From NCBI GenBank assembly GCA_015039315.1, contig WIDE01000006.1, positions 614,585-678,584 on the forward strand: DNA of 64,000 bases, read 5' to 3'. Positions within the stretch are counted from its first letter, which is position 1, and the number at the start of each line of letters is the position of its first letter. Origin of the DNA: Clavulina sp. PMI_390 (taxonomy: Eukaryota; Basidiomycota; Agaricomycetes; Cantharellales; Hydnaceae). Below are positions 37,619-49,503 of the stretch, piece by piece. The notes under the pieces were generated by a model. That model was not told the DNA's origin. It ran no database searches and saw nothing but the letters and a program-made list of their open reading frames with translations. Both the position numbers and the translations under genes were made by a program.

Positions 37619-39566
37619 TCATCGTCGAGGACGTTTTGCGACTGTTGAACGGGTTCTGGGCACTCGCTTGTTCACTGGGTCAGTACCCAAGTCCTCAGAC
37701 TCATCACCATCATCATCACCTCCCTCATTGTTCTCGTCCTCGGTAAGCTCGGAGGCTGGAACCAACACTTTGGACTGACGTGTTGGTGTCTTGCTTGGGG
37801 AAGAAGATTGTTGAGTCTGCGGTGGTGGTGGCAAGACAACTACAGGTCGGAACGGAGCTTAGTAGGAACTAAAAACGGGAAAGACACCAAGTTACCTTGC
37901 GGTATCATCCGTGGTCTCTTTGAAGGCTTCTGAGATGTTTGAGATGTGGAGGGAGTTCTGAGCCAGCACGGGCAGATTAGTTGGAGGATAAACCCAGCGA
38001 CATTGATACGAGACCCCACCTAGGGGTATCTCCACCCTCCGCCTCTATGGTTGGCTCATCTTCGGACTCGATATCGGAGTTCGATGCAACGGTCTTCTGT
38101 GTTGATTTGCCTTTTCGATGCGAAGCTCGCTTCTTGGAGGAGCCTCGCGCCCATTGAGGAGGTGCGCTATCGTCCCCTTCACGTACCGTGCCAAAGTCAT
38201 TCACGTCGTCTTCATTTTGGCCCCTTTTCACCCGCTTAGAGGCGACGGTTTTGCGCCGAGATTTGGACTTTTTTGTGGGAGGGCTGGGATTTGCCACCTC
38301 TATCGGCGGGGAGCTTCTTTGCGGGACCTCTCCTTCATCGACGTCGTCATCGTCCGCACTCAAATCATCTGGGAGAGGAACGTCCTCGCCACTTTCTGAG
38401 TCTTCAGGTGAACTTGGTTGATCTATGGTTCATAACGCCGAGCATTGAGAACGAATCAAAATAGACACACGGGACGGAAATGGCATTACCAAATTGCAGC
38501 TTGCGATTTTTCTTGACATATCGTTTGATATAGGGTTCAAACTTCTCGGGATTCTTCTTGAAATGAGTTTGCCACGACTGCCATGTGTGCCTCTCAGCCC
38601 AAGGATATTCTTCTGGATTAGCACACAGGTCCTTATAGAGCTTTTCTCCTTTGCGGCCTCGTGAATTTGTACTTGGGAAATGTGAGGCTAAGCCGAGGAA
38701 ATAGATTTCTGTTAGGGCAGCGAGAGGAGATAACTGCATGATGTGGCTACACACCAATGTAGCGCGCCAGGTTCTCAATGTCCTCATCGGTGAATGGTTG
38801 AGCGCGTCGTCGCGGGAAATCGCTGACCAAGCAAATTAGCGAACCTCACGCCACATAGGAGTGCAAACCTACTGGGAAATCTGTTGAGACATATCATACA
38901 CCATCTGGTGCTGCTCGATGCACTTCGCGACCCAGGAAAAAGGGTGAATGCGGACGTAAGGGCTCTGGTAAAGGGGAAAGCTCCGTAGACCGTTGGTAAG
39001 GATGATGTCGCAATCCTCGCGGCGAGGATTTCTGATACCACCCCCCATGGTGACTAGAAGAAGATACCCCACTTTATTTGGATCTCCGTCCTCAAAGTAC
39101 ACATTCAGTGGTTCTCCTGAGGAATGAACGAATATCGGGAAAAGATGACGATATTCGTTCTTATCAAGTGCACGCCTCGCCCCTTCTATGCAGGCTCGAA
39201 TATAGGTATAGCACTAGAATTGTCAAGAGTCGTTTTGGTGACCAGAAGTTCCCGAAGTTAACGACAGGTATGGACGCACCACAGCATTCTCTATCTCCTC
39301 AGGATATTCATATCGAGGGTCTACCAGAGTCAGGGTATTTGGTGAGACAGCATCGTCATCATCAACCACTATTCCCTCATAGGTCTGGGATGTTGGTGAA
39401 GCAAGTTGGTCGGGAAATCAGGGGGATATGTCAAGCAGCACTATGACATAGACTCAAAGTTTGGTCTAACCTCGATATTGGCTTTCAAGAATCGTTTCAA
39501 TGGTGGCGATTTAATCGCGCTCAAGTTGAATTCTTGAGGAGGATGGTCCCTGAAACTGAACGGCAT
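37619..39566 (-). CDS. RAP1: RAP1-like telomere protein (BRCT and Rap1-type Myb)
   Basis: The ATG at 39566 starts MPFSFRDHPPQEFNLSAIKS. Exons join to give a BRCT domain (about residues 105-180): LNVYFEDGDP, VGYLLLVTMGGGIRNPR, then CDIILTN and YVRIHPFSWVAKCIEQ with the conserved Trp. Next is a Rap1-type Myb domain: RRRAQPFTDEDIENLARYIG, intron, then EKLYKDL and WAERHTWQSWQTHFKKN, which matches Rap1 more than ordinary Myb. The rest is acidic/basic and disordered, ending TRSTVAKRPRR at 37619. In fungi and animals Rap1 sits at telomeres through the shelterin complex or direct DNA binding. The usual C-terminal RCT domain is not evident. It is convergent with MCM5 and divergent from the RhoGEF gene. 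Confidence 0.85.
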
Positions 39567-39624
39567 TGTGTGTGCATATTGTGCCTTGTTTCGGACGCGT
39601 TTCTCGTGTCCAAACAACATCGCG
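39567..39624. promoter_or_regulatory. 58-bp head-to-head promoter between RAP1-like and RhoGEF genes
   Basis: The start codons at 39566 (minus) and 39625 (plus) are only 58 bases apart. The interval contains a perfect palindromic ACGCGT at 39595-39600, the full MluI cell-cycle box sequence. Either transcription starts within the interval for both genes, or one start is downstream of my chosen ATG. A shared bidirectional core promoter is the inference. Confidence 0.5.
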
Positions 39625-42600
39625 ATGTCACGTTCTGCAGGTGCATTAAGAGCCTCGAGACGGTCACCGTCGCCTATCCATCTGCGAGATGGGCTTCCAT
39701 CTAGCTCCGATTCCGATAGCGACCGTCAGGGAATGCAGGAGAACCGAATGATAGCACCTCGCCGCCAAACGATTCGAGACGAGCGACCCCGCAGTAACGA
39801 GCATCTCACCGTGCCCCTCGCTCCTCCTAACGTTATGCGATTCCTCCGTTCCTCCAGTAATACGCGCCGCTCCACTTCGCGAGCTCGATCACGTTCTCGT
39901 CCTCCCTCTCCTGCTATATACCCACCCCCGGGCCTTTCAACTTCAGAGGCGTACCAGAACGGCATGTCGTATTTGGAGGTCCTAGAACGAGACGACATAG
40001 AAACTAGCTCGCCAGCTCACGAAATTCCTAGCCCCCGCCCAGGCGAAAGCCATCGCTCTCAATCAACCACCTCAGAATCCGAGCATACCATTTCTCAATC
40101 AACAGCCTCCCGTCTTCGTTATCAGCGACCTAAGCATAGTGCAATGAAACACTCGGCTCATGGTGAAGGGTTTGACCAGCCGCCCAATACACATACCGCT
40201 TATCGGCATCTGCAAGCTAGCCTAGCCGCACCCCCTCTCCATGCTGCACACACAACCCCGCCATCACCCTTGTATCCTCGAGCCGATAAAGTTAAGCCAT
40301 ATAAAACGCTCTCTACGCTTGAAAACCCATACGCTCAAATGTCGAACGTGCCTACACAAGCAGTCCCTGTTCTGCGCAGTAATCTGCCCAAGTCGAGGAT
40401 CCCCCGACTTGGGCTCGATGAGAAGCGTTCCCAGGCGGTGCAAATTAATCCGACAGCATATAATGCCTCACCTTCACATTCGACATGGATAAAAGCCCCG
40501 TCTCCATGTCCTCCTGCCACAAGCGAGTCAAACTTCCAACCCCAATCTACATCTGAACACCAGGCTGAGAACTCTCGAGGCGAACATCCCCCTAGACGAT
40601 CGATATCCGTAGAATCACCCTATGTGATTCCCTCGAAACAGATCGTCAGACAAAGGAGTGCTTCGAACGTCGGCGTACAACTGCAGCCACCTGTTGCACG
40701 CCCTCGCTCCAAGTCCACTACTTTTCAACCACCGTCAAGTAGCCTACGAGAAATTTCTCCAAAATCCCCCCTTCATCCGTGAGCAATATTCTCACCTCAT
40801 CACTCGCTACGGACTTTCTCACACTCTGTGTAGACAAACCCTTGGCGAGCACCCGGATTCTGCCTATCAGGTTCCAACAAATAGCGTTCAAAGCATACCT
40901 GTGAACCATGGCGTCTCTGCAAGTCCAGTTTCCTCAAAGTAAGGCCATCCCCCTATTCGAAACTGTCCCCTTCTCACATCCAAGTAGACGACCAGTACTA
41001 GGTGACAGATCGGCTAACAGGGCTCGAAGAAGGAATCTCACTGACAACAATCACTCCGGCCCTGCTCGCGATATCGCCACTCCGGATCACAGCTTAATGG
41101 ACTATTCAAACGACCATCTTGTCTCTAGTTATCCTCCGCATAACAAACTGTGGCCACCGCCCGCTAAACGTACTCCAGAAACAACTATTTCTAATCCTTC
41201 AGCGGACAACACGAATCATCTACCTGCAGATCCCACACAGCTTCGTTCTAAGCGACAGGACACGACTGCTGCCCACCGACTTTCTATGCTACGTCGAATT
41301 ACCATATCACCTCTTCCTGACAACACGCATCTCTCACCTCCAACGAAAGGGCCAGCTAAACTTGAACACAGCCCCCAAGATTCTGCTGCGGTAGCTTCTA
41401 CTCGCCCTCTCTATCTGGCTCTAAACGAGGCACTCTCCCGTCCCCTCGAGCAGCAAAAGGGCAATGCGAAATCCCAAAAACTCGTCCAAGCATCTCCTAT
41501 GCTTGCTGTTCAAGAATCTAGTCCAGAATCTGGCGAGTCACCACAACGCACATCTCCCGTCATCAGCCGATCTGTGCGAGCTGTACCATTGTCTGGGTTC
41601 GACGTCCGCCTTACTCGTGAACTACCCAGTGTAGCAAGCGATCTTTCATCGTTGTTCACAGACGAAAGCCGATTTTCTGGGGACACCTCGATGAGCGGAC
41701 CCGCAGAACAACTTTTCAGAAGCTTGAGTGTGGAGGATCGGGAACATCGACAACACTTCCGTCACTTGTCACCACACCCTAGCAGCGATCCGGCGAAACA
41801 AGACCAACTTACTAAAGTGGAGACCAAGAGCTCGAAGGCTAGGCCAACGACGTGGAAGCAAACGTTGTCAGAGGGAGGTTATCAGGCTTTGTTAGTGGAG
41901 TATGATCTGTTCGAGATGCACCGTCAAGAAGTCATATGGGAACTATGCCGATCTGAGGAGGAATTCAACCAGATACTTCGCTCCATGCTGGGGTTATTCG
42001 TCCAACCCCTTCGCGCGGAGAACGGTACAGAATGGATCCCGGGACTTGATTCTCGTATCGCACGACTCTTCGACTGGCTTGACGATATCGCTCAACTACA
42101 TGCAGAACTACTCGCGATTATGGAGGGCTGTCGCGCGAACCAGGTAAAGTGCTGTTTCCAGTCAAGCCATTTCCAGCACGACGAACCTCTGTTGAAACAT
42201 CGGTTCTGATTCGGGTAGCTTCCTATTGTGATCCAAATTGGGGAGTCTCTTCGTCCTATAGTATCCAGGTTGGAGATCTATCAGCCTTACGTCGTACGAG
42301 TGGACGAAGTGTCCGCAATGATCGAGGATATGATGCTTGACCCGTTGAGCGACTTTGGAGAATTCGTGAGGATTCAATGCGCTTCTCCAGACTGCCCATC
42401 GTCTCTGCCGGAGCTCCTACATCGCCCAATCGAGCGTCTCAAGAAATATCCCGCCTATTTCAAAGTAAGCCAGGCCTTACCACGTGATGGAGATTACTGA
42501 CGGCTTATTTCTGCTTAGCAAATATTCTCTCTCACATCTCGGCGCCACCCCGACCATCTCAGCATGTTCTCTCTACTCCACGGCACAGAGATGATGATCC

Positions 42601-43848
42601 GCGTACTCCAAGGAGTGAAAAAGCGAGAAGAGGAGTACGAAGCTATCAGGAGTTTGGCTGACTATCTTCAGGGCATGCCTCTAGATTTCGTTTTACCCAC
42701 CCGCGAGCGTCATCTCATTGGACAAGGTCCTCTCCTTCGTGTGCATCTTGACTCGGAGGCCGAGGACTGGGGGCATATGCCTGAGATCGATTATACACCC
42801 GTAGCGAATGCGCCCAGCTTCGACGGTCGTTTCACTAATCAGCTCAGTCCCAAGTCTTCAACCACATCTTCGCTTGCCAGGCATCCAAGCTCGCGTTCCG
42901 CTTTGCGTAATCAGGATGGACGATATCCCTCTATCAATCCACAGGAACAGGAACTATCTCCGTCGATCACCCATCGAGCCCAAGATCGCCTGAATATCCC
43001 CCAGCCCTGGTCACCGAGCGATAACCAACACAGCACGGAGGTAGAGCAGCCCGAGTGGATCTATGCTTTCATTTTCACAGACTTGGTAATCCTGAGTCGA
43101 CACGAGAAGTATGTGGATGCTCATGGTAATCAGTCCCAGAAGTTCCACATTCTGCCGGGTGTTGGAGTTTCACGTGTTATTGGTTTCAGAGAAATTGCAC
43201 ATGCAGCCCGTAAGTAAACATACCCTTTGCATCCTCTCGCCCTTTTAAGCATGTTCTGGCATAGATGATCATCTGATAGGCCTCGAGCTGCTACCTCTTC
43301 AATCCCACAACGACAAGCAAATACAACCAGTACCCGTGTATCTCAGCTTAGCGGAGCGTAATTCAGGAAGAATGGCCCTCGCTCCTCACCATGTATTGAG
43401 CGAGGCTCGCAAGCAGTGGTCCGAAGCTTTCAGCCGATGCTTCGTCTACACCATGCGCTCGCTCTCTTTCCCGGCCACCTATGATTCACGCTCGACGAAA
43501 GCTTCAGGAATCCCTACCTCAATCATGACGGTTCTCACATCCGATAAGCCTCTCCCGAAGAGTCCCTCAGCCCAGCTTTTGGATCACGACCTCCCTCCAG
43601 TCGAACAGGAACGTCAAGAGCGAGATTGGTGGTCCGCACGATTTCAGCAGGTCTTGGAGGAGCTGTCTACCGGCACGGAACTCGATCACTTGGGCACGGA
43701 AATGCAGAATGTCTTTACTAGACAAGACGGAGAGCAAGGAGAGAAGCGGGGGCAGGATGTCTGGACTCCGGCTGCTGGGCTCACTGATTCGGCAGAGGTA
43801 ATGCGAAAAGATTCCGTGAAGGCCAAATTCTTGAACCTGAAAAGCTGA
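39625..43848 (+). CDS. Rho guanine-nucleotide exchange factor, DH-PH, with long disordered N-terminus
   Basis: The ATG at 39625 begins MSRSAGALRASRRSPSPIHL. About 700 N-terminal residues are Ser/Pro/Arg-rich and disordered, crossing introns near 40783 and 40938. The DH domain starts at about 41900: YDLFEMHRQEVIWELCRSEEEF contains the E-x-x-x-x conserved region 1, then FGEFVRIQCASPDC and PIERLKKYPAYFKQIF, the CR3 helix. A PH-type region follows: PEWIYAFIFTDLVILSRHEK and HILPGVGVSRVIGF. Such proteins activate Rho/Cdc42-type GTPases and set cell polarity. The stop is at 43848 (FLNLKS). It is convergent with the SulP-type transporter gene, with 138 bp between stops. Which GTPase it activates cannot be seen. 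Confidence 0.83.
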
Positions 43849-43986
43849 ATGGGCGGGTAACCAACGTATCGAAACGCTGTGATTCGGAACACGTCTATTC
43901 TTTCTTGGAACTCTTTGACAAAGCTACGAAACTGTGTACTACTACAATACTGAGCCTTTCTTGTGCGGCATTTTGTCGGGAAGTCA

Positions 43987-46900
43987 TCACATCCTAAATT
44001 GTGCCAAATTCGTGAGGAGTACGTCTTGATCAATCTTGGAGGCTATGGAAATCAACTGCGTAAGCATCGCGAGACATTGCTACGTCTGTCAGGACTGGAC
44101 GCACTTTTCAAAACAAGCTTCACAAATAGGTTGGCATCTTCTGGATTGTCCTTCTCCAACCGGGCGAGTTCAGCGGTGGTCATCTTCCACAGTATTGATT
44201 GTCGTTCCGCAACCACTGTTGCGTTTCGTGGCTCACCAGCGAGGGCGGTGAGCTCACCCGAAAGTGTCCCAGCAACACAGCTCTCAACCACGTCAGGCAC
44301 GTGGTCCGCGAATGCATATGTGCACTTCAGGACCCCAGATTCAACAAGATAGAGGCCATCGGGCTTATCGCCTTGTCGATAAACGACCTCTCCTTCAGCT
44401 AAGGCTTGAGCTTTGAAGTAGGGCACAATTCGGGCGACGAATTGGTCATTGAGGCCGAGGTGCGCTGAGAATGTCTTGACGATAGTGTTGAACGGTTGCT
44501 CCTTGAGGAGAGTAGAATTCTGCCATCCTAGTGGAACAAAAGCTTGAGTTGACGAACACCAGGCCTTTCAGAGGTGGGCATACCAGCAGCTGCGTCCATG
44601 ATTCTCGTTCCAACTGTCACGACATGATTCCGTCTCGGGGAGTTGACAAAAGACCCCTCTATGAAGAGATGGTCCGCATTTTGACGACTCTCTGTCACCA
44701 TAAGGCCCGATCAGTATGGCCCTTCTTGTCATACAATAAGATATGAGCGACCGACCAATAGGCTGGTGTTCCGCCCGAGGAGGACTTTCATTTTTGACAC
44801 CAGGCGAGGCGTACCAGGCCCGCAGGTAGGCGTTCTCAGTCCACTCAAGAGCCTAGAATGGAATAATACAAAGTGAGTGTCCGGAGAGTCGCTTACGCAC
44901 GCACAAGGTTAACCTTACCTCATTAAGTGAAGCAAATGTTTGTGCACTTCCGGACCACAACCCCACGGCTTGCAAAGCAGTTGCAACGTCCGAGTCTGGG
45001 GGTTGGCCACAGAAGACCAAGATGACTTGCTTGGCCACTAATAGACGTTGTACGCGGACGAAAGCCTCTGCAGCCGATAGATCCAAGCCCCCGACGAGGG
45101 CAAGATCAATGACCAGGAAGCGTATGGGGTTGCGTTCCCATGCATGTTGCTCAAGGATAGCACGACAGGTTTCTTCAACCTTCGAGATGGTTCCTGAAAG
45201 AGGAAAGGGTTTGTTAGATTACGCTGCTGGTCTCGGAGAGTCTCAACGTCACGAAGGAGGGATATTACGAACCGAAGAATAAGTGGCCTATTTTGGATAT
45301 CAAACCATGATATGTTGTTGTTAGGCACTCGGATGTGGCATGCAGAAGATCAACGGACCTTGGAGCCTCATGATGCTGGTTTGGGTTCCAACCTCTTGCA
45401 GGTACTTCCGGTGAGCGCTCGGCCTCCGTACTGGGGAAAGTGCAGTTGCGCCCTAAACCATCACCATCAATGAAACGGTATGACATCTTGCAGTTATCAT
45501 ATTATCCAAAAAAAAATCACCACTTACCGAATATATATTGCGGATAGAGTGTCGTTGAGAGTTTTGAATGACGAAGAACACACATGCAAGTATGATGCCG
45601 AACAACACGCCAGAAACAAAGTCGTATACAGTCATACAGGCCATTATACCTAATGAGGACAAGATTCGTAAATTAGGAGCGATCTAACAACGATAGCAAT
45701 GATGACATACCGATGATGGTGATGTATTCAGACCGACTTGTTCTGGGCCACGGGTCCCATACAGCCTCCTTGACAAGATCAATACCAAGGACGAAAATCA
45801 GCGCTCCAACCTCAAGGACGGCTAGAAACAAAATAACCGTGAGCTTTGGGAAATAGCGGAGAACTACGGAACATACGAATATATGCAATAGGGCCGGTGC
45901 CGATGAGAAGCAGTCCAAATGTTGCCAGAGCAAGTAAGAACCCTGCGTAGCGGGTGGTACCTCCAACACGATAGAAACTGTGATCATGATGAGTAGAGCG
46001 TCTACAAGTCGTGAGGGAGTGTAACTCACAGTAGAGTGTTAACATATGCGAGGTAGTTGCTCGGTGTCCTTCATATCCATAATGAAAAGTGTATCAGGTA
46101 ACAGTGGGAAGCCAGGAGCTTGCGAGTTGACGAACCCAAATGCGCCGGCTATTAGATTGCTGACACCATGTCCAACCAGCTCACGGTTCAAATCCACGTC
46201 GTCCTTGCCCAGTGACACCCCTGGCATAGATCGCAGTATGTCAGTCACACACAGCAAGATCCCAGACTGAAGGTTCGTACCTAGGGCGGGAACGTTCAAA
46301 GGTGGGTGGAGAATATTGAAGAACAAGAGCGCCAACTGGGTTGGCATCGTTGCCCAGATTGCCCGCCAGCTAACAGCTCGGAAGTCTGCGATAGTTATGC
46401 CGTTTAGTGCTTTAAATTTTGTCCCGGGAACTTCTGCTTACCGAAAAGGGTGTAGAATTGATACCATGGTTCTCGGGCTTCACCGACATTGAATACCCAG
46501 CCTGCCTCACGCAGCTCACTAACATCAAAGCCTCCGGCAAGGACAACCAGATAAAAGATGATAGGTAAAGCGACGAAATCTGAAAACCCTGGTCTCAGAC
46601 AACTAAAATCGATAGTACTGAGGGGGTTACTCACAGAGCGGGAAGATCAACTGGTGATGGTAACGATGGGTGATAACTCGGAGCAATGCAGCCAGCGTGA
46701 AGGCGGGAACCCAGAGAGTAAGGATGCGTGTATCCGTGAAGTAGATCTTCAGAAGACTCCATGTGAAATCAGAATCTTCTTCTCCCAGCCCTGCACACAC
46801 GGAGAGCCCAGTCTGGATAAGGAAGACCCCGACTCCACCAATGCACCTAGAACCCATCGAATGAATATAGTCAGATGATAGAAAACCATGCAAAAATTAT

Positions 46901-48310
46901 TCGTCAGAGAAAAACGCACCCGACCAGAATGTGTCGCGGGAAGAACCCAATGATGGAACCTAGCTTTAGAACGCCCAAAAGCAGGAAAGTGAGACCTGTT
47001 GGGAATGGTATTCCGTTCATGAGGTAACGACTACGTGCTTGATCCCATGAAAAGAATCTAACCAGTAATGATGGAGCTCAATGCAAATGCGACCATTGTC
47101 GTTGCCACAATCGCGTGCACATTCTCCTCGCCAAGCATGCCGACTATTTCATTTGCCAGGATGTGGAAGAACGGGATGACCTCGATAATCATCGATGCAC
47201 TTGCTCCGGGGAACGAGGAACCGCCAAAAGAGTAAACGAGCTGGGAAATGAGTGTACTGTCGGATGAAGTAATTGACGCTGAGTAGGTGAAGAAAGAGAT
47301 GAAGAGAACTGCAGCAGACAAACTCACGTCAAGAAGAACATTGATACGCCCATCGGCCCGAAGCCTGCGAAAACCGGCCCAGCGGGAAACATGATGAAAC
47401 CATAACTGACTCCATCAAGAACGTTGAGAAGTAGACCGAGCAAAATGGCAGGAAAGGCTTCAATTGTAGTCCCAACGCCAGTCGCAAAGGCTTTGGGCGT
47501 GATATACTGTCTAGTGGTGAGCAATAGCTGGATAACGTGATCCTTCGTGGAAGGAGGGATTCCAGGATGAGGTGAGGTGTAGAAATGTTGAGGCGGAGTG
47601 GAAGGAGAATCAAATGCGCTGTCGAGGCTTGGAGATACAAAAGTGTCATATCGTTGCTTGTCGTTGGCCAATAGTGGCGTGCTGGCATGGACTGCTTCCT
47701 CTTCGTCACGAATGCGATGTTGCTGGGTTTGTAAATCATCCGAGGGAGGGGAGGAAGATGGAAAAGCGAGCTGGCGAGGGATAGAGGACGTGATAGGTGC
47801 CCGTGGTGTCGTTGCCCCGTCCTGTGACGAGCCAGACGAATCTGAACCCGCGCTAAGCTTGATAGCCGGGGTTGCTTGAGCGATAGGCATAGAAGCTGCT
47901 GAAGCAGTCGCATCCCGTGCAATAATTGTTGTATCGCTGGCACTCGAGTCGTTTCTCTCTCGCTCCAGCAGCATCGTTAGGATAGATCGACCGCCCGACA
48001 ACGCACTGGTTGGACTTGCCCCTCCACTGGAAGAAGCAGTAGGCGGGTTAAGCTCACTAGCCGTGGATATGGAGGGTTTGGGACGTGTCGGGGGGTCAAC
48101 GCGAGATTCTGAGGGGGGTGATACCGTAGAAAGATGGGACTGGGCGTGAAGCAAGGGGCTCGCCCACGAAGGGCCGACGGTCTGCTGAGCTTGAAGTTGG
48201 GGCCTCGTCGGAGCTCGACCTCGAGTTAAGGGACTAAAGGAGGCTTGGGAGTGTGGACTGCCTCCGTGCACTTGGTGCATCGGGGGAGGTGCAGCTGGAG
48301 AGAGAAGCAT
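43987..48310 (-). CDS. SulP transporter with STAS and cyclic-nucleotide-binding domains (Vsb1-like)
   Basis: The N-terminal 260 residues are Ser/Pro/Thr-rich and cytoplasmic. The SulP membrane domain opens with [24 protein letters not shown] sequence and [11 protein letters not shown], and continues through about ten hydrophobic segments (for example [55 protein letters not shown]). A STAS domain follows ([20 protein letters not shown]). The C-terminus is a cyclic-nucleotide-binding domain: [16 protein letters not shown] and [18 protein letters not shown], with the conserved phosphate-binding Glu and Arg. The last intron leads to [12 protein letters not shown] and the stop at 43987. This SulP-STAS-cNMP layout matches yeast Vsb1 (YGR125W), needed for vacuolar basic amino acid storage. 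The start at 48310 is the first ATG of this frame; an upstream exon pair may extend it (see 48503-48877). Confidence 0.82.
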
Positions 48311-48502
48311 GTCGGACAGAAGAGCAGTGTCGTCGCGAATGCTTCCTTGGGTCTCTGAGTAGGAGCTGGGGTAAAACGGAGTAAAGCTAATTTCCCCTTG
48401 GGATGGGCGGCGGCTAGTTTATAACCCATTATAGATTGAGAGGAGGGGACGGGGATTGAGATTGAGATTGGGATGGTGTAGACACCGGGGAGGAAGAAGA
48501 CG

Positions 48503-48877
48503 TTAGTGAGGCCGAAACATGAACAGATAAGGAGCGCAAAATGAAGAGCGGGATGACGAAAGGCGAAGGCCGGAACGAGTCGACGAATTTCGCGCTCGTT
48601 CACCACCTGACGCGAGGGTTGTGCTCACGTTCGTCTTAGTGCACCATGATTGCGATGATGACATAGTAGAATCGGAGACTTACTGGTCGCTCATATGAGG
48701 GGGGCCTAGAGCGAATGGTATTTCGCTACTATCATCTTCCTGCTCACTGTCTTCCAGAGTTCGAGGGTAGCGAGATTCGTCTCCGGGTACGGATCCCATG
48801 CCCAGTCTTATAGAGGAGGTAGTTCGCTCTGGAGAGATCATGCGCCATAATGAAGGGGGCAAAATATGGACATTCAT
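48503..48877 (-). other. Possible upstream exons of the SulP gene or separate short frame
   Basis: A frame starts at 48877 (MNVHILPPSLWRMISPERTT) and ends at a good donor after PPHMSDQ near 48682. A possible second exon begins at about 48604 (VVNEREIRRLVPAFAFRHPA). From there a GT after FFLP near 48490 could splice in phase to the AG at about 48302, joining the transporter frame at [11 protein letters not shown]. The acidic, Ser-rich part (LEDSEQEDDSSEIPFALG) fits a cytoplasmic N-terminus. Without transcript data I cannot tell whether this is coding. Confidence 0.3.
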
Positions 48878-49503
48878 CCCATTGAAACTTTATTAGTGCC
48901 GGGTCAATCTAGGGATAAATCTGTGTTGCTCACCTGGACGAGAAAAGCTCCAGCGGGAGGATGTTCTGTGGCTCGCCCCGGAGGACTCATCGCTCAGGGA
49001 CTGCGGACCAGCTCGGCCAAAGGCCACGGCGTTCGGATCGCGGCCTGGCATCTGGCTAGACTTTTGCTAAGCGCAAATCGCTGCTGGATGAGGCCACAAC
49101 GGACGCAGAAGTCCCGTCGATGCTCAGATAGTCAATGTTTTGCCAGTGACTTTGGCACAAACAAAAAATAAGGCCCGTGAATATCAATAATCCTGATCTG
49201 CCCATTGCATGCAGATCGACCAGCCGACACGTGCTTGGAAACAATCGTGCGAGTGCGCTTGATATTAGAGTTTCTGCATAGACGCCGTGGTGAGTGAATC
49301 GTAACTACAGTCCATACAAAATATGCAAGGGAAAGGAAGTTATGGGTTCCGATGCAAATGTGGGCGCAGCGGTCCGAATCGAATATTCAAACGCGCGGCT
49401 TGGTTTGCCAAAAAGTACCCCAGCTGACCACTTTAATTGAGCAGAAGGCGTAGTCATCGGATGCTCCTGGAAACTGGAAGGACGTAGAAGGAGAATCTCC
49501 TGG
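48878..49503. other. Intergenic, no supported gene
   Basis: This is the 5' flank of the SulP-type gene and the 3' flank of SLD5 (both minus). Short frames on both strands show no domain. Confidence 0.4.

Noticed and set aside
41119..41394. Alternative plus-strand frame inside the RhoGEF N-terminal region
   Set aside because: The other frame is continuous for over 400 codons and splices into the DH domain.
47329..47943. Second minus-strand frame of 204 codons within the SulP N-terminus
   Set aside because: It is the overlapping alternative frame of the Ser/Pro-rich region; the other frame continues into transporter helices.
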